This document shows, in pieces, positions 25,162-33,085 of a DNA stretch of 64,000 nucleotides (positions are counted from its first letter, which is position 1; each line of letters opens with the position of its first letter). Location: positions 1 through 64,000 of the forward strand of contig NZ_VMDU01000010.1 of assembly GCF_008271465.1 (NCBI RefSeq). Reading direction: 5' to 3'. This DNA is from Tabrizicola flagellatus. Lineage in GTDB: Bacteria > Pseudomonadota > Alphaproteobacteria > Rhodobacterales > Rhodobacteraceae. Below the pieces are notes generated by a model. That model worked only from the letters and a program-made list of their open reading frames with translations, did not search any database and had not been told where the DNA came from. The translations under genes were made by a program, and so were the position numbers.

Positions 25162-26724
25162 ATGGACCTTTTCGAGGACGGACCCGCGCCGCAGGGCAAC
25201 CAGCCGGAATACACGGTCTCCGAGCTTTCGGGCGCGGTCAAGCGGGTGATCGAGGGGGAGTTCGGCCTTGTCCGGGTCAGGGGCGAGGTGGGGCGGGTCA
25301 GCCGGCCGGCCTCGGGGCACCTTTACTTCGACCTTAAGGATGACCGCGCGGTGATCGCGGCGGTCAGCTGGAAGGGGCAGGTCGCGCGCATGCAGGTGCG
25401 GCCCGAGGAGGGGATGGAGGTCGTGGCCACGGGCCGGATGACCACCTTTCCGGGCCAGTCCAAGTATCAGCTGATCGTCGAGGACGTGGCCCCGGCGGGG
25501 GCGGGCGCGCTGATGGCGATGCTGGAGAAGCGCAAGGCCGCGCTGGGGGCCGAGGGGCTGTTCGACCCGACGCGGAAGAAGCCGATCCCCTACTTGCCGC
25601 AGGTGATCGGGGTGGTGACTTCTCCCAGCGGGGCGGTGATCCGGGACATCCTGCACCGTCTGCGCGACCGCTTTCCCCGGCATGTGCTGGTCTGGCCGGT
25701 GGCGGTGCAGGGCCAGTCCTGCGCGGCCGAAGTCGCGGCGGCGATCCGGGGCTTCAACGCGATCGAGCCCGGGGGGCCGATCCCGCGCCCCGACGTGCTG
25801 ATCGTGGCGCGGGGCGGCGGGTCCCTGGAGGATCTGTGGGGGTTCAACGAGGAAGTGGTGGTGCGCGCGGCGGCGGCCTCGCGGATCCCGCTGATCTCGG
25901 CCGTGGGGCACGAGACGGACACGACGCTGATCGACTACGCCGCCGACCTGCGCGCGCCCACGCCCACGGCGGCGGCAGAGCTGGCGGTGCCGGTGCGGCT
26001 GGAGCTGCTGGCGACGCTGGAGGCGCTGGGTGCGCGGCTGGTGCGGGGCGTCGGGCAGGGCGTGGTGCAGCGGCGGCAGCGGTTGCGGGACCTGAGCCGC
26101 GCGCTGCCCCGAGTGGAGACGCTGGTCGCCTCGCCCCGGCAGCGGCTGGATGCGGGGACGATGCGGCTTGGGTCGGCGCTGGGGCTGGCGGTCGCGAAGA
26201 AGCACCGGGAGTTCGACCGGGTGGCGGGGCGGTTGCAGCCCGGCGCGCTGCGGGGGCTTCTGGCGCGGCAGGGGGACCAGTTGTCGGCCAGGGGAGAGCG
26301 GCTGGCCCGTGCGATCCTTCTCAGACTGGAGCGGCGGGGCGAGCGGCTGGAGGGCCTCGCGGCGCGGCTGGCGCCCGCGCTGGCGCGGCTTCTGGGCGAG
26401 GCGGGGCGGAAGGTGTCCGACGGGCGGCGCGACCTGTCGCGGCTGGGCGAGCGCATGGACGCGGCCATGGACCAGCGGTTCCGGCGGTTGGCGGACCGGC
26501 TGGAGGCGCTGGACCGGACCCGGGTCACGCTGGGCTACCACGAGACGCTGAAGCGGGGTTATGCGGTCGTCCGGGGGGATGGGGCGGTCGTCACCTCGAA
26601 GGCGGCGGCGGAGGGGGCGGCGGCGCTGGAGATCGAATTCGCCGACGGGCGGCTTGCGGTCGGCAACCGTCCCGCGCGGCGGGCGAGGGGCGAGGGCGAC
26701 GGCGGGCAGGGCAGCCTGTTCTGA
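25162..26724 (+). CDS. xseA: Exodeoxyribonuclease VII large subunit
   Basis: 520-residue catalytic subunit of ExoVII, which degrades single-stranded DNA. OB-fold near the N terminus (YTVSELSGAVKRVIEGEFG, RVSRPASGHLYFDLKDD), then the nuclease core with IGVVTSPSGAVIRDILHRL, ARGGGSLEDLWGFNEE and ISAVGHETDTTLIDYAAD, and a long coiled-coil C-terminal region rich in Arg and Leu. Longer than the E. coli protein (456), the excess being in the coiled coil. The small subunit xseB is not in the window. Confidence 0.97.
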   Translation: MDLFEDGPAPQGNQPEYTVSELSGAVKRVIEGEFGLVRVRGEVGRVSRPASGHLYFDLKDDRAVIAAVSWKGQVARMQVRPEEGMEVVATGRMTTFPGQSKYQLIVEDVAPAGAGALMAMLEKRKAALGAEGLFDPTRKKPIPYLPQVIGVVTSPSGAVIRDILHRLRDRFPRHVLVWPVAVQGQSCAAEVAAAIRGFNAIEPGGPIPRPDVLIVARGGGSLEDLWGFNEEVVVRAAAASRIPLISAVGHETDTTLIDYAADLRAPTPTAAAELAVPVRLELLATLEALGARLVRGVGQGVVQRRQRLRDLSRALPRVETLVASPRQRLDAGTMRLGSALGLAVAKKHREFDRVAGRLQPGALRGLLARQGDQLSARGERLARAILLRLERRGERLEGLAARLAPALARLLGEAGRKVSDGRRDLSRLGERMDAAMDQRFRRLADRLEALDRTRVTLGYHETLKRGYAVVRGDGAVVTSKAAAEGAAALEIEFADGRLAVGNRPARRARGEGDGGQGSLF

Positions 26725-26841
26725 GCCCCTGTCCACGCGGGACATGCCGGTGGACCTTCGCCGACTCAATGGGTTGGCCGTGGGCGTTCAGGTTCTGTTG
26801 ACGAAGACGAGCCAAGGCGCGACCGGTGCGGACCGGGGGCG

Positions 26842-26910
26842 GCCAAGATCCTTGAGCAAGGATTTGGCAGATTTCTTGCTTTAGAAATCTGGTGGCCCGG
26901 GGGGCCAGGT
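26842..26910. terminator. Cluster of three hairpins between convergent genes
   Basis: Three adjacent stem-loops: GCCAAGATCCTT-GAGC-AAGGATTTGGC (26842-26868, one bulge), CAGATTTCT-TGCTTT-AGAAATCTG (26868-26891, 9-bp perfect stem), and TGGCC-CGGGG-GGCCA just after. They lie between xseA (plus) and the last secreted paralogue (minus), so may end transcription from both sides. The gap 26725-26917 holds nothing else recognisable. Confidence 0.65.
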
Positions 26911-26917
26911 TGCGGGG

Positions 26918-27316
26918 TCAGACCCCGAACCAGCCTTCGCAGGTCACGACCTCGGGCGAAGGGAAAAGCTGGATCGGCGCGGTGGTCCGGTCGCCGTCGA
27001 GCCAGGCCGCGAGCGCGCTGCCCCGGTCGTGGTAGGTCCAGCAAAAGGGCGTGTCGATGCCCTTGTAGTCGAAACAGATCATCTGGCCCTGCGCCCGCCA
27101 GCGACCTTCGAGGCACCGCTCGGCATCGCGCCAGATCGCCCTGCGGCCGGGAAGGAAGGTTTCCACCCCGTAGCGGCCGGTCTCGTCATGGGTGTCGAAG
27201 GTGCGGCCCTGCACGAAACGCTCGAACGCCTCGGCCGACAGCGGCGGGTCGGCGGGCTCGGCCCGGGCCGGAAGGGCGAGCAGCAGAGCAGCGGCAAGCA
27301 GGACTGCGGGCCGCAT
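26918..27316 (-). CDS. Secreted four-cysteine protein, paralogue 5 of 5
   Basis: 132 residues with a Sec signal peptide (ends ARAEP near residue 20). Shares the array's core: a GRYGVETFLPGRR block, then C68...W73...C81-F-x-Y...C92-W and a last Cys at 126. It is the most diverged member: the C-terminal PGPD tail is replaced by EGWFGV. Its ATG overlaps the stop of paralogue 4 (TGATG), so translation is coupled. Last gene of the run, ahead of the hairpin cluster. No family recognised; a small periplasmic or secreted disulphide protein is the visible picture. Confidence 0.82.
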   Translation of the reverse strand: MRPAVLLAAALLLALPARAEPADPPLSAEAFERFVQGRTFDTHDETGRYGVETFLPGRRAIWRDAERCLEGRWRAQGQMICFDYKGIDTPFCWTYHDRGSALAAWLDGDRTTAPIQLFPSPEVVTCEGWFGV

Positions 27317-27708
27317 CAGCTGCCGACCTCGGGGCCGGGGCAGGCGGGGGGATCGGGGGTAACGGCGACGGTCACGGGCGGGGTTCCGGGCGGGCTTGTG
27401 GTATAGGCCGCGTCGAAGCCCGTGGCGCTGCGGGTGATGATCCAGCAGTCGGGCTCGACATCGGTTTCATACTTGAAGCAGATCGCGGGACCGTCGGCAT
27501 ACCAGTGGCCCAGGGTGCAATCCTCGCCCACCGCCGCCCAGCGGACGCGGCGGCCGGGCAGATACTGTTCCAGACCATAGACCATGCCGGACTCCGACCA
27601 GGACATGCTGCGGCCGAGGGTGAGGGCGTCGAACTCGTCCGCCGTGACCGGGTCCCCGGCGAAGGCCGGGGTCGCGGCGAGCAGGGCGGGCAGGAGTAAG
27701 GCGCGCAT
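27316..27708 (-). CDS. Secreted four-cysteine protein, paralogue 4 of 5
   Basis: 130 residues; signal peptide ends TPAFAG near 17-18. Core MVYGLEQYLPGRRVRW, C64...HWY...ICF (C77), C88-W, and C123 in ACPGPEVGS. Cys spacing (64, 77, 88, 123) is identical to paralogue 1. ATG 27708 is preferred to one 15 bp upstream because it sits directly after the previous gene's TAG (TAGCATG) and gives a standard signal peptide. Function unknown. Confidence 0.85.
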   Translation of the reverse strand: MRALLLPALLAATPAFAGDPVTADEFDALTLGRSMSWSESGMVYGLEQYLPGRRVRWAAVGEDCTLGHWYADGPAICFKYETDVEPDCWIITRSATGFDAAYTTSPPGTPPVTVAVTPDPPACPGPEVGS

Positions 27709-27709
27709 G

Positions 27710-28108
27710 CTAGACCCCGACATCCGGGCCGGGGCAGGCGAGGGGGGAGGCGGCCTCGGTCACCTCTTGCGGAGGCGCGTCAGGGCTGGAGAGGGGCTGG
27801 GCCAGCACCCTGTCGCCCTCGCGCCAGTAGTGCCAGCAGTGCAGACCGTCGCGCGCGGGGTAAACGAAGCAGATCGCATCGCCCTGCGGAAACCAGCTGC
27901 CGTCGAGACAGGGGCCGCCCGCATCGGCATCGCGGACGCGGCGGCCCTCGAAATAGGCCTCGGACCCCCAGACCTGCCCGTCCGTCGCATAGTCGAGCGT
28001 CTTGCCGAGGGAGAAGCGGTCGAATTCCTCGGCCGTCATCAGGGTGCGGGCGACGAGGGGCTGGGCCAGATGCGGGGCAAGGATCAGGCAGGCGAGGGCC
28101 GCGCGCAT
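27710..28108 (-). CDS. Secreted four-cysteine protein, paralogue 3 of 5
   Basis: 132 residues; signal-like N terminus (MRAALACLILAPHLAQPLVA) followed by LMTAEEFDRFSLGKTLDY. Core VWGSEAYFEGRRVR, then C67, C80 in AICFVY, C91-W, and C125 in ACPGPDVGV. The preceding stop TGA is 2 bp before this ATG. It carries the full family pattern and no frame damage, so it should be a functional gene. Role unknown. Confidence 0.85.
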   Translation of the reverse strand: MRAALACLILAPHLAQPLVARTLMTAEEFDRFSLGKTLDYATDGQVWGSEAYFEGRRVRDADAGGPCLDGSWFPQGDAICFVYPARDGLHCWHYWREGDRVLAQPLSSPDAPPQEVTEAASPLACPGPDVGV

Positions 28109-28110
28109 GG

Positions 28111-28545
28111 TCAGACGCCGAGATCCGGGCCGGGGCAGGGCAGGGGCGTGCTGTCGGCGGAGGTCTCGTAAAGCTCCTGCCCCGGTGCGGCCTCGGTCGA
28201 AAGCGCGACAAGGGCGCCGTCCTTGAGCCAGAAGGTCCAGCAGGCGGGTGTCGGGTCGTCCTCGTAGACGAAGCAGATATCCTGCCCCGAGGGATACCAG
28301 ATGCCATACTGGCAGGTGTCGGCGGTCACGCTCCAACGGACCTTGCGGTCGGCGAGGTATTCCTCAATCCCGAAGAGAAGCCCGTGCTGGTGGTAGGTCA
28401 CGGTCTTTCCGGTGACATGGGCCTCGAACTCCTCGGCGGAGATCGGGGCGCCGAGGGAGAGGGCCATATCGCCGGCGGGCGGGTTGTCGGCCAGCGCCAG
28501 CGCGGGCAGCAGCGCGAGGGCGAGAAAGGCGGCGGCGCGGCACAT
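28111..28545 (-). CDS. Secreted four-cysteine protein, paralogue 2 of 5
   Basis: 144 residues, the longest member; signal peptide ends ALALADN near 19-21. Core LLFGIEEYLADRKVRW, C78...GIWYPSGQDICFVYEDDP (C91), C102-W, and C137 in CPGPDLGV. Very close to paralogue 1 around GIWY..D.ICF.YE.DPTPACW, showing the most recent duplication in the array. ATG 28545 lies 4 bp after the previous stop. Confidence 0.86.
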   Translation of the reverse strand: MCRAAAFLALALLPALALADNPPAGDMALSLGAPISAEEFEAHVTGKTVTYHQHGLLFGIEEYLADRKVRWSVTADTCQYGIWYPSGQDICFVYEDDPTPACWTFWLKDGALVALSTEAAPGQELYETSADSTPLPCPGPDLGV

Positions 28546-28549
28546 GGCG

Positions 28550-28942
28550 TCAGACGCCCAGGTCCGGCCCGGCGCAGGGCAGGGGGCCGCCGTCGCGCGA
28601 GGATTCGAGGATCTCCCAGCCGCCGCCCTCGCCCATGTAGCGACCGCGGATCTTGCCGTTCTCCAGGAAGTAGAGCCAGCAGGCGGGTGTCGGGTCGCGT
28701 TCGTATTCGAAGCAGATCTGGTCGTCCTTCTGATACCAGATGCCGTAGATGCAGAGGTCGCCCTCGAAGGCCCAGCGGACGCGGCGGCCTTCGAGGTATT
28801 CCTCGGTGCCAAAGAGCCCGCCACCGTAGTCGTAGGTGATCGTGTCGCCGCGGGTGGCGGCGTCGAACTGCTCGGCGTTCAGGGGTGTTTCGGCAAGGGC
28901 CGGCGTGGCGGCAAGGATCAGGGCAAGGGTGGTGGGGCGCAT
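28550..28942 (-). CDS. Secreted four-cysteine protein, paralogue 1 of 5
   Basis: 130 residues; signal peptide MRPTTLALILAATPALA-E. Mature part has LNAEQFDAATRGDTITYDYG, LFGTEEYLEGRRVRW, C64-IYGIWYQKDDQI-C77, C88-W and the C-terminal CAGPDLGV (C123). First of five tandem minus-strand genes, 54 bp after the AlkB-like oxygenase gene, so probably in one operon with it. The pattern (strand pairs around G-x-W and ICF.Y) suggests a small beta-barrel-like fold with two disulphides; that is inference. No family recognised. Confidence 0.86.
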   Translation of the reverse strand: MRPTTLALILAATPALAETPLNAEQFDAATRGDTITYDYGGGLFGTEEYLEGRRVRWAFEGDLCIYGIWYQKDDQICFEYERDPTPACWLYFLENGKIRGRYMGEGGGWEILESSRDGGPLPCAGPDLGV

Positions 28943-28996
28943 GTCGGGCTCCGTGACTTCGCGGGGAGAGTGCCAGAGGCGGCGCGGCTTGACCAG

Positions 28997-30070
28997 TCAA
29001 GCCGCCGTGTCCGGGGCTGCGGAAGAGGGTCGGATTTCCCGACAGCGGGCGAGATGGGGCGCCATGGCGCGGCGCCAGGCGCGGGGGGCGAGTGCAAGAG
29101 CGCAGGCGAGCGGCAGGGGCCAGGGCAGGCGCGGGGCGTCCCCGGGCGCGGGCAGGGCGAGGGCGGGGAAGGGGCGCGCGGGGTGGACATGGTGGTCGGA
29201 ATGGCGCGGGGCGTTGAGCATCATGGCCGAGGAGAACCAGTGCGCGGTGTTCCAGCTGTGCGCGGGGCCGACGGGTTCCAGCCGCCCGTCGGGACGGCGG
29301 GCGCGGGTCAGGCCGTAGTGCTGGACGTAGTCGGACAGCAGGATCTGGCTTTGCGCATGCAGCGCGAGGCCGGTCCAGGTTAGCAGTCCCGGCAGGCCGG
29401 CGATGAGCGTGGCGAGCGTCAGCGCGGCCAGCCCGATCGCCAGGTAGGCGGCGTAGGGGTGCAGGCCAGGGCGGGCCGCGCCCTTGCGCAGCGCGGTTTC
29501 CGCGCGGGCGCCTTCGCGGAAGCTGCCGATCCAGGCGCGGCGGGCGAAACGGTAGAAGCTTTCGCCCGCGCGGGCGGTGTTGGGGTCGTCGCGGCTTGCG
29601 ACATGGCGGTGGTGGACGAGGCGGTGGGCGCTGGCGTGCTGGCCGAAGAGGAGGGCGGCATAGACCGTGGCGCCGAGCCGGAAGAGCGCCCGGCGCGGCC
29701 GGTGGATCAGCTCGTGCGCGGCCGGATGCGCGACCTGGCCGAGCCAGAAGCCCGCCGCGAAGAACAGGAGCACCCGCTGGCCGGGCGTGAGGACCGAGGC
29801 GCCGGCCACGCCCCAGGTGGCGAGCGGCAAGAGGGTGAGCGCGCCGATCCCGGTGGCGATCAGCAGGGCGTCGGCCGCGGGAAACTCGTCGCCCTCGGCC
29901 TGGCCGGCGGTCAGCGGGATGAGCTGGTCGAGGATCACGGTCAGCACCGCCATGTAGAGGAACCCCGCCCAGAGCCAGCCCGGCCCGAGGGCAAGGCCGA
30001 GCCCGATCAGCGCCAGCGGGCTGAGGGCTGCAAGGGCGAAGGCGGCAAGGGGCAGGGGGCGGGCTTGCAT
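28997..30070 (-). CDS. AlkB-type alkane 1-monooxygenase/fatty acid desaturase-like membrane protein
   Basis: 357-residue non-haem di-iron membrane oxygenase. Several transmembrane helices and the histidine clusters HPAAHELIH, HRLVHHRH and RHSDHHVHP, plus SDYVQHYGL, which together match AlkB better than plain desaturases (AlkB has DYxEHYGL and LQRHSDHH). It would use rubredoxin-delivered electrons to hydroxylate an alkyl chain, but no rubredoxin gene is adjacent. ATG 30070. Divergent from the lysoplasmalogenase gene, and upstream of the secreted paralogue array on the same strand. Confidence 0.88.
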   Translation of the reverse strand: MQARPLPLAAFALAALSPLALIGLGLALGPGWLWAGFLYMAVLTVILDQLIPLTAGQAEGDEFPAADALLIATGIGALTLLPLATWGVAGASVLTPGQRVLLFFAAGFWLGQVAHPAAHELIHRPRRALFRLGATVYAALLFGQHASAHRLVHHRHVASRDDPNTARAGESFYRFARRAWIGSFREGARAETALRKGAARPGLHPYAAYLAIGLAALTLATLIAGLPGLLTWTGLALHAQSQILLSDYVQHYGLTRARRPDGRLEPVGPAHSWNTAHWFSSAMMLNAPRHSDHHVHPARPFPALALPAPGDAPRLPWPLPLACALALAPRAWRRAMAPHLARCREIRPSSAAPDTAA

Positions 30071-30117
30071 CGGATCGGTCGGCGGTCAAGTCTGGCGCGG
30101 GTGGCGTGGAGGGAGTG

Positions 30118-30822
30118 ATGCCGGACAGGTTGGGCGAAATGCTGGCCATTGCAACAGCCATCCTGTCGCTGGCTGCGGCGGTGGTCTTCTGGCTGGGCTT
30201 TGCCACGCGCGAGGTGAAGGGGGCGACGGGGGCGGCGGTCAAGACGGCCTCGACGGGCCTGCTGGCGGTGCTGGCACTGGGACAGGCGGCGACGCTGGCG
30301 CCGGGCGGCTCGTTCTGGCTGGTGCCCCTCGGGCTGGCGCTGGGGACACTGGGCGACCTGATGCTGGCGCTGGGCGGGATCGGGCGGTTCCTGGCCGGGG
30401 TGGCGGCCTTCGGGCTGGGGCATCTGGCCTATGCCGGCGGGTTCCTCTGGCGGGGCGCGGAGCTGGGGTTCGATGGGATCTCGGCGGGGGAGGGGCTGGC
30501 GCTGGCGGTTCTGGCAGCCCTGCTGGTCTCGACCGAGGTCTGGCTCGCGCCGCGCACGGGCGACCTGCGGCAGCCGGTGAGGGGCTATGTCGGGCTGATC
30601 GGGCTGATGGGGGCGGCGGCGCTGGTGCTGCCCGCGCATGCCGGGCAGGGCGTCTTGCGGGCGGGGGCGGGGCTGTTCATCCTGTCGGACCTGCTGCTGG
30701 CGCTGCAACTCTTCGTGGTGAAGGATGCGGGCTGGCGGCGGCGGCTGGCGCTGACGCTCTGGCCCGCCTACTGGGCGGGGCAGGCGCTGATCCTGTGGGG
30801 GTCGGTTCTTTACGCGGGCTGA
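30118..30822 (+). CDS. YhhN/TMEM86-family lysoplasmalogenase-like membrane protein
   Basis: 234 residues, about eight transmembrane helices. LGLALGTLGDLMLALGG (near residues 67-83) with its conserved Asp, FGLGHLAYAGGFLW and, late on, GLFILSDLLLALQLF match the YhhN/TMEM86 family, whose animal members hydrolyse the vinyl ether of lysoplasmalogens. ATG 30118 is preferred over a GTG 12 bp earlier because GGAGGGA precedes it at the right distance. Bacterial substrate unknown; divergent from the AlkB-like gene. Confidence 0.82.
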   Translation: MPDRLGEMLAIATAILSLAAAVVFWLGFATREVKGATGAAVKTASTGLLAVLALGQAATLAPGGSFWLVPLGLALGTLGDLMLALGGIGRFLAGVAAFGLGHLAYAGGFLWRGAELGFDGISAGEGLALAVLAALLVSTEVWLAPRTGDLRQPVRGYVGLIGLMGAAALVLPAHAGQGVLRAGAGLFILSDLLLALQLFVVKDAGWRRRLALTLWPAYWAGQALILWGSVLYAG

Positions 30823-30828
30823 GGGGTG

Positions 30829-30905
30829 GCGGCTCGTCGTCGACTTCGTCGCTCCTCGCGGGGTGCGCCTCAGCGATGAGGAGCCGCAGGCGAACGAAGA
30901 GCCGC
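30829..30905. repeat. Double-hairpin intergenic element, copy A
   Basis: Outer arms GCGGCTCGTCGT and (reverse) GAACGAAGAGCCGC pair with few mismatches; inner arms GCTCCTC (30851-30857) and GAGGAGC (30878-30884) pair perfectly. Fills the gap after the lysoplasmalogenase gene. Related elements lie at 41922-41985 and 59180-59245, sharing GAGGAG..GCC.AGGCG.ACGA.GAGC. Confidence 0.65.
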
Positions 30906-30977
30906 GGTCGGTCCTCCGGCCTTCCAAAGCCGGGCCAAAGCGACTAGGTGAAGGAAAACAGCCCGGGGGTGCCGCCC

Positions 30978-32162
30978 ATGTCGTTCTTCAGCAAGCTCAA
31001 GGAGCGGATGTTCCGGTCCTCGAACCGGATCGGCGAGGGGCTGGAGGCGCTGGTCGCCGAGGGGGCCGAGGACCCGAAGGACCCGCCGCGCGAGCTTCCG
31101 GAGCCCGCGCCGGAACTGCCCGAGCCTTCGCCGCCGGAACTGCCCGAGCCCGCCGCACCGGACCTGCCCGAGCCCACGCCGCCGGAACTGCCCGAACCCG
31201 AGCTGCCGATGCCCGAGGACCCCGCGCCCATGGACCGGGCCCGAGCCGCGGCCGCGCCCCAATCCGCGCCGCAGGCGAAGCCCGGCCTTCTGGGCCGGCT
31301 GTTCGGGCGGGCCCAGGCCGAAGAGCCGCGCCGGGTGCTGGACGACGCGATGCTGGAAAGCCTGGAGGAGCTGTTGATCCAGGCCGACATGGGGGTGGAG
31401 ACCGCCGTGCGCGTCACCGCCAACATCGCGGAGGGCCGCTTCGGGCGGAAGATCTCCACCCGCGAGTTGCGGGCGGCACTGGCCGCAGAGGTCGCGCGGA
31501 TCATGGAACCCGTGGCGCGGCCGATGCCGATCTATCCGCAGAAGCCGCAGGTCGTGCTGGTAGTGGGGGTGAACGGATCGGGCAAGACCACGACGATCGG
31601 CAAGCTGGCCAGCCAGTTCAAGGCGGCGGGCAAGCAGGTCGTGATCGCCGCCGGCGACACCTTCCGCGCCGCGGCGGTGGAGCAGTTGCAGATCTGGGGC
31701 AAGCGCGCGGGTGTGCCGGTGCTGACCGCGCCCGAGGGCAGCGACCCGGCGAGCCTGGCCTTCGACGCGCTGACCAGGGCCCGGGCCGAGGGCGCGGACC
31801 TTCTGATGATCGACACGGCGGGGCGGTTGCAGAACCGGGCCGACCTGATGGAGGAACTGGCCAAGATCGTCCGCGTCATCCGCAAGGTCGATCCGACCGC
31901 ACCGCACAATACGCTGCTGGTGCTGGACGCCACCACCGGCCAGAACGCGCTGACCCAGGTCGAGATCTTCCGCAAGATCGCCGATGTCTCGGGCCTCGTG
32001 ATGACCAAGCTCGACGGCACGGCCAAGGGCGGCGTGCTGGTGGCGCTGGCCGACCGCTTCGGCCTGCCGATCCACGCGATCGGGGTGGGCGAGCAGATCG
32101 ACGACCTGGCCCCCTTCGACCCCGAGGAGTTCGCGCGCGCCCTGGTCGGGGCCGAGGCATGA
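30978..32162 (+). CDS. ftsY: Signal recognition particle receptor FtsY
   Basis: 394-residue SRP receptor GTPase docking ribosome-SRP complexes at the inner membrane. NG domain: GVNGSGKTTTIGKLA (G1, about 197-211), AAGDTFRAAAVEQL, DTAGRLQNRADLM (G3) and TKLDGTAKGG (G4). The acidic A domain (about 30-85) holds five near-regular LPEP units. ATG 30978 (MSFFSKLKERM) gives the amphipathic membrane-binding helix expected at FtsY N termini; an upstream in-frame start does not. Its TGA overlaps the next gene's ATG. Confidence 0.97.
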   Translation: MSFFSKLKERMFRSSNRIGEGLEALVAEGAEDPKDPPRELPEPAPELPEPSPPELPEPAAPDLPEPTPPELPEPELPMPEDPAPMDRARAAAAPQSAPQAKPGLLGRLFGRAQAEEPRRVLDDAMLESLEELLIQADMGVETAVRVTANIAEGRFGRKISTRELRAALAAEVARIMEPVARPMPIYPQKPQVVLVVGVNGSGKTTTIGKLASQFKAAGKQVVIAAGDTFRAAAVEQLQIWGKRAGVPVLTAPEGSDPASLAFDALTRARAEGADLLMIDTAGRLQNRADLMEELAKIVRVIRKVDPTAPHNTLLVLDATTGQNALTQVEIFRKIADVSGLVMTKLDGTAKGGVLVALADRFGLPIHAIGVGEQIDDLAPFDPEEFARALVGAEA

Positions 32163-33085
32163 TCCGGGGCGCGGCCCTGGCCCTGATGCTGGCGGGGCCG
32201 GCCCTGGCCGAGGGCGAGGCGGGGCTGTGCGGTCAGGTCTGGGCGCGGGTGGCAGAGGGGCTTTCGCCGTACGGCGCGGTCCGGCAGGAGGCCGTCGCGC
32301 AGGAGGGCGACTGGTGCGTGGTGGGCGGGCCGGTCCTTGACCTCGACGGCCAGTATCTGCCGGACTGGCACATGGACCGGCTGCGGTTCCGCGGCAGCGC
32401 GCTGCCCTGGCTGGTGGACGGGTCGGTCCTGCCCGAGGGGCTTGAGGTCGCGGTCGAGGGGCTGCGGCTGGTGGTCCAGACCGGCAATGCGCAGTTCGAT
32501 TGGCTTTACGCGGCGCAGGCGCGGGCGAACCGGATCGCGGCCGAAGCCTCGCTGGCCTGGGATCCCGCGGCAAGGGTGTTGCGGCTGGAGGGGCTGGGCA
32601 TCGACTTCCCCGGCGCCAATGCCCTGGACCTGCGCGCCACGGTGGCGGGGGTGGACCTGTCCTCGACCGGGGCAATGCAGATGTCGGCGACGGGCTTTGC
32701 GCTGACAGGAGCGGAGTTGCGGATCGAGACCCACGGGCTGTTCGAGAGCTACCTTCTGATGCCGCTGGGGGCGGCCCTGCTGCCCTACGAGGGCGACATG
32801 GACGCGGCGGCCGAGCGGCTGCGGGCCGGGATTATGGCGCTGGTTGCCGACCTGCCCGAGGCGAGCGTTCCGCCGGCAAGCAAGGCGGCTCTGGCGGCGC
32901 TGGTCGGGGAACTGCCGAACCCGGCGGGGGTGCTGGAGTTGTCGCTGCGGGCCGATCCGGGCCTTGGGCCGGTGCGGTTCGGCGGCTATGCGCTGACCGG
33001 GATGCCCGCGACGCTGGCCGAGGCCGCGCCGCTTTTCCGGGGCGTGGCGCTTGACGCAAGCTGGACGCATGCAGATGCGCCTTAG
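32159..33085 (+). CDS. Secreted hypothetical protein, FtsY-downstream paralogue 1
   Basis: 308 residues; signal peptide MIRGAALALMLAGPALA-E. Mature part has two N-terminal Cys (LCGQVW and WCVVGGP), then long beta-rich sequence, and a C-terminal helix-containing part (IMALVADLPEASVPPASKAALAALVGELP). ATG 32159 overlaps the ftsY stop (ATGA). The next gene encodes a diverged homologue sharing the WCV block and MALVA-LPEA...LP block, so the pair arose by duplication. Unknown function; likely periplasmic. Confidence 0.8.
   Translation: MIRGAALALMLAGPALAEGEAGLCGQVWARVAEGLSPYGAVRQEAVAQEGDWCVVGGPVLDLDGQYLPDWHMDRLRFRGSALPWLVDGSVLPEGLEVAVEGLRLVVQTGNAQFDWLYAAQARANRIAAEASLAWDPAARVLRLEGLGIDFPGANALDLRATVAGVDLSSTGAMQMSATGFALTGAELRIETHGLFESYLLMPLGAALLPYEGDMDAAAERLRAGIMALVADLPEASVPPASKAALAALVGELPNPAGVLELSLRADPGLGPVRFGGYALTGMPATLAEAAPLFRGVALDASWTHADAP

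Noticed and set aside
28398-30242. A 614-codon minus-strand open frame over the AlkB-like gene and paralogues
   Set aside because: Out of frame with both recognised proteins and of Pro/Arg-rich composition.
30978-31200. LPEP repeats in FtsY as a sortase or cell-wall anchoring motif
   Set aside because: They lie in the acidic A domain of a cytoplasmic GTPase without signal peptide; low-complexity linker is the simpler view.
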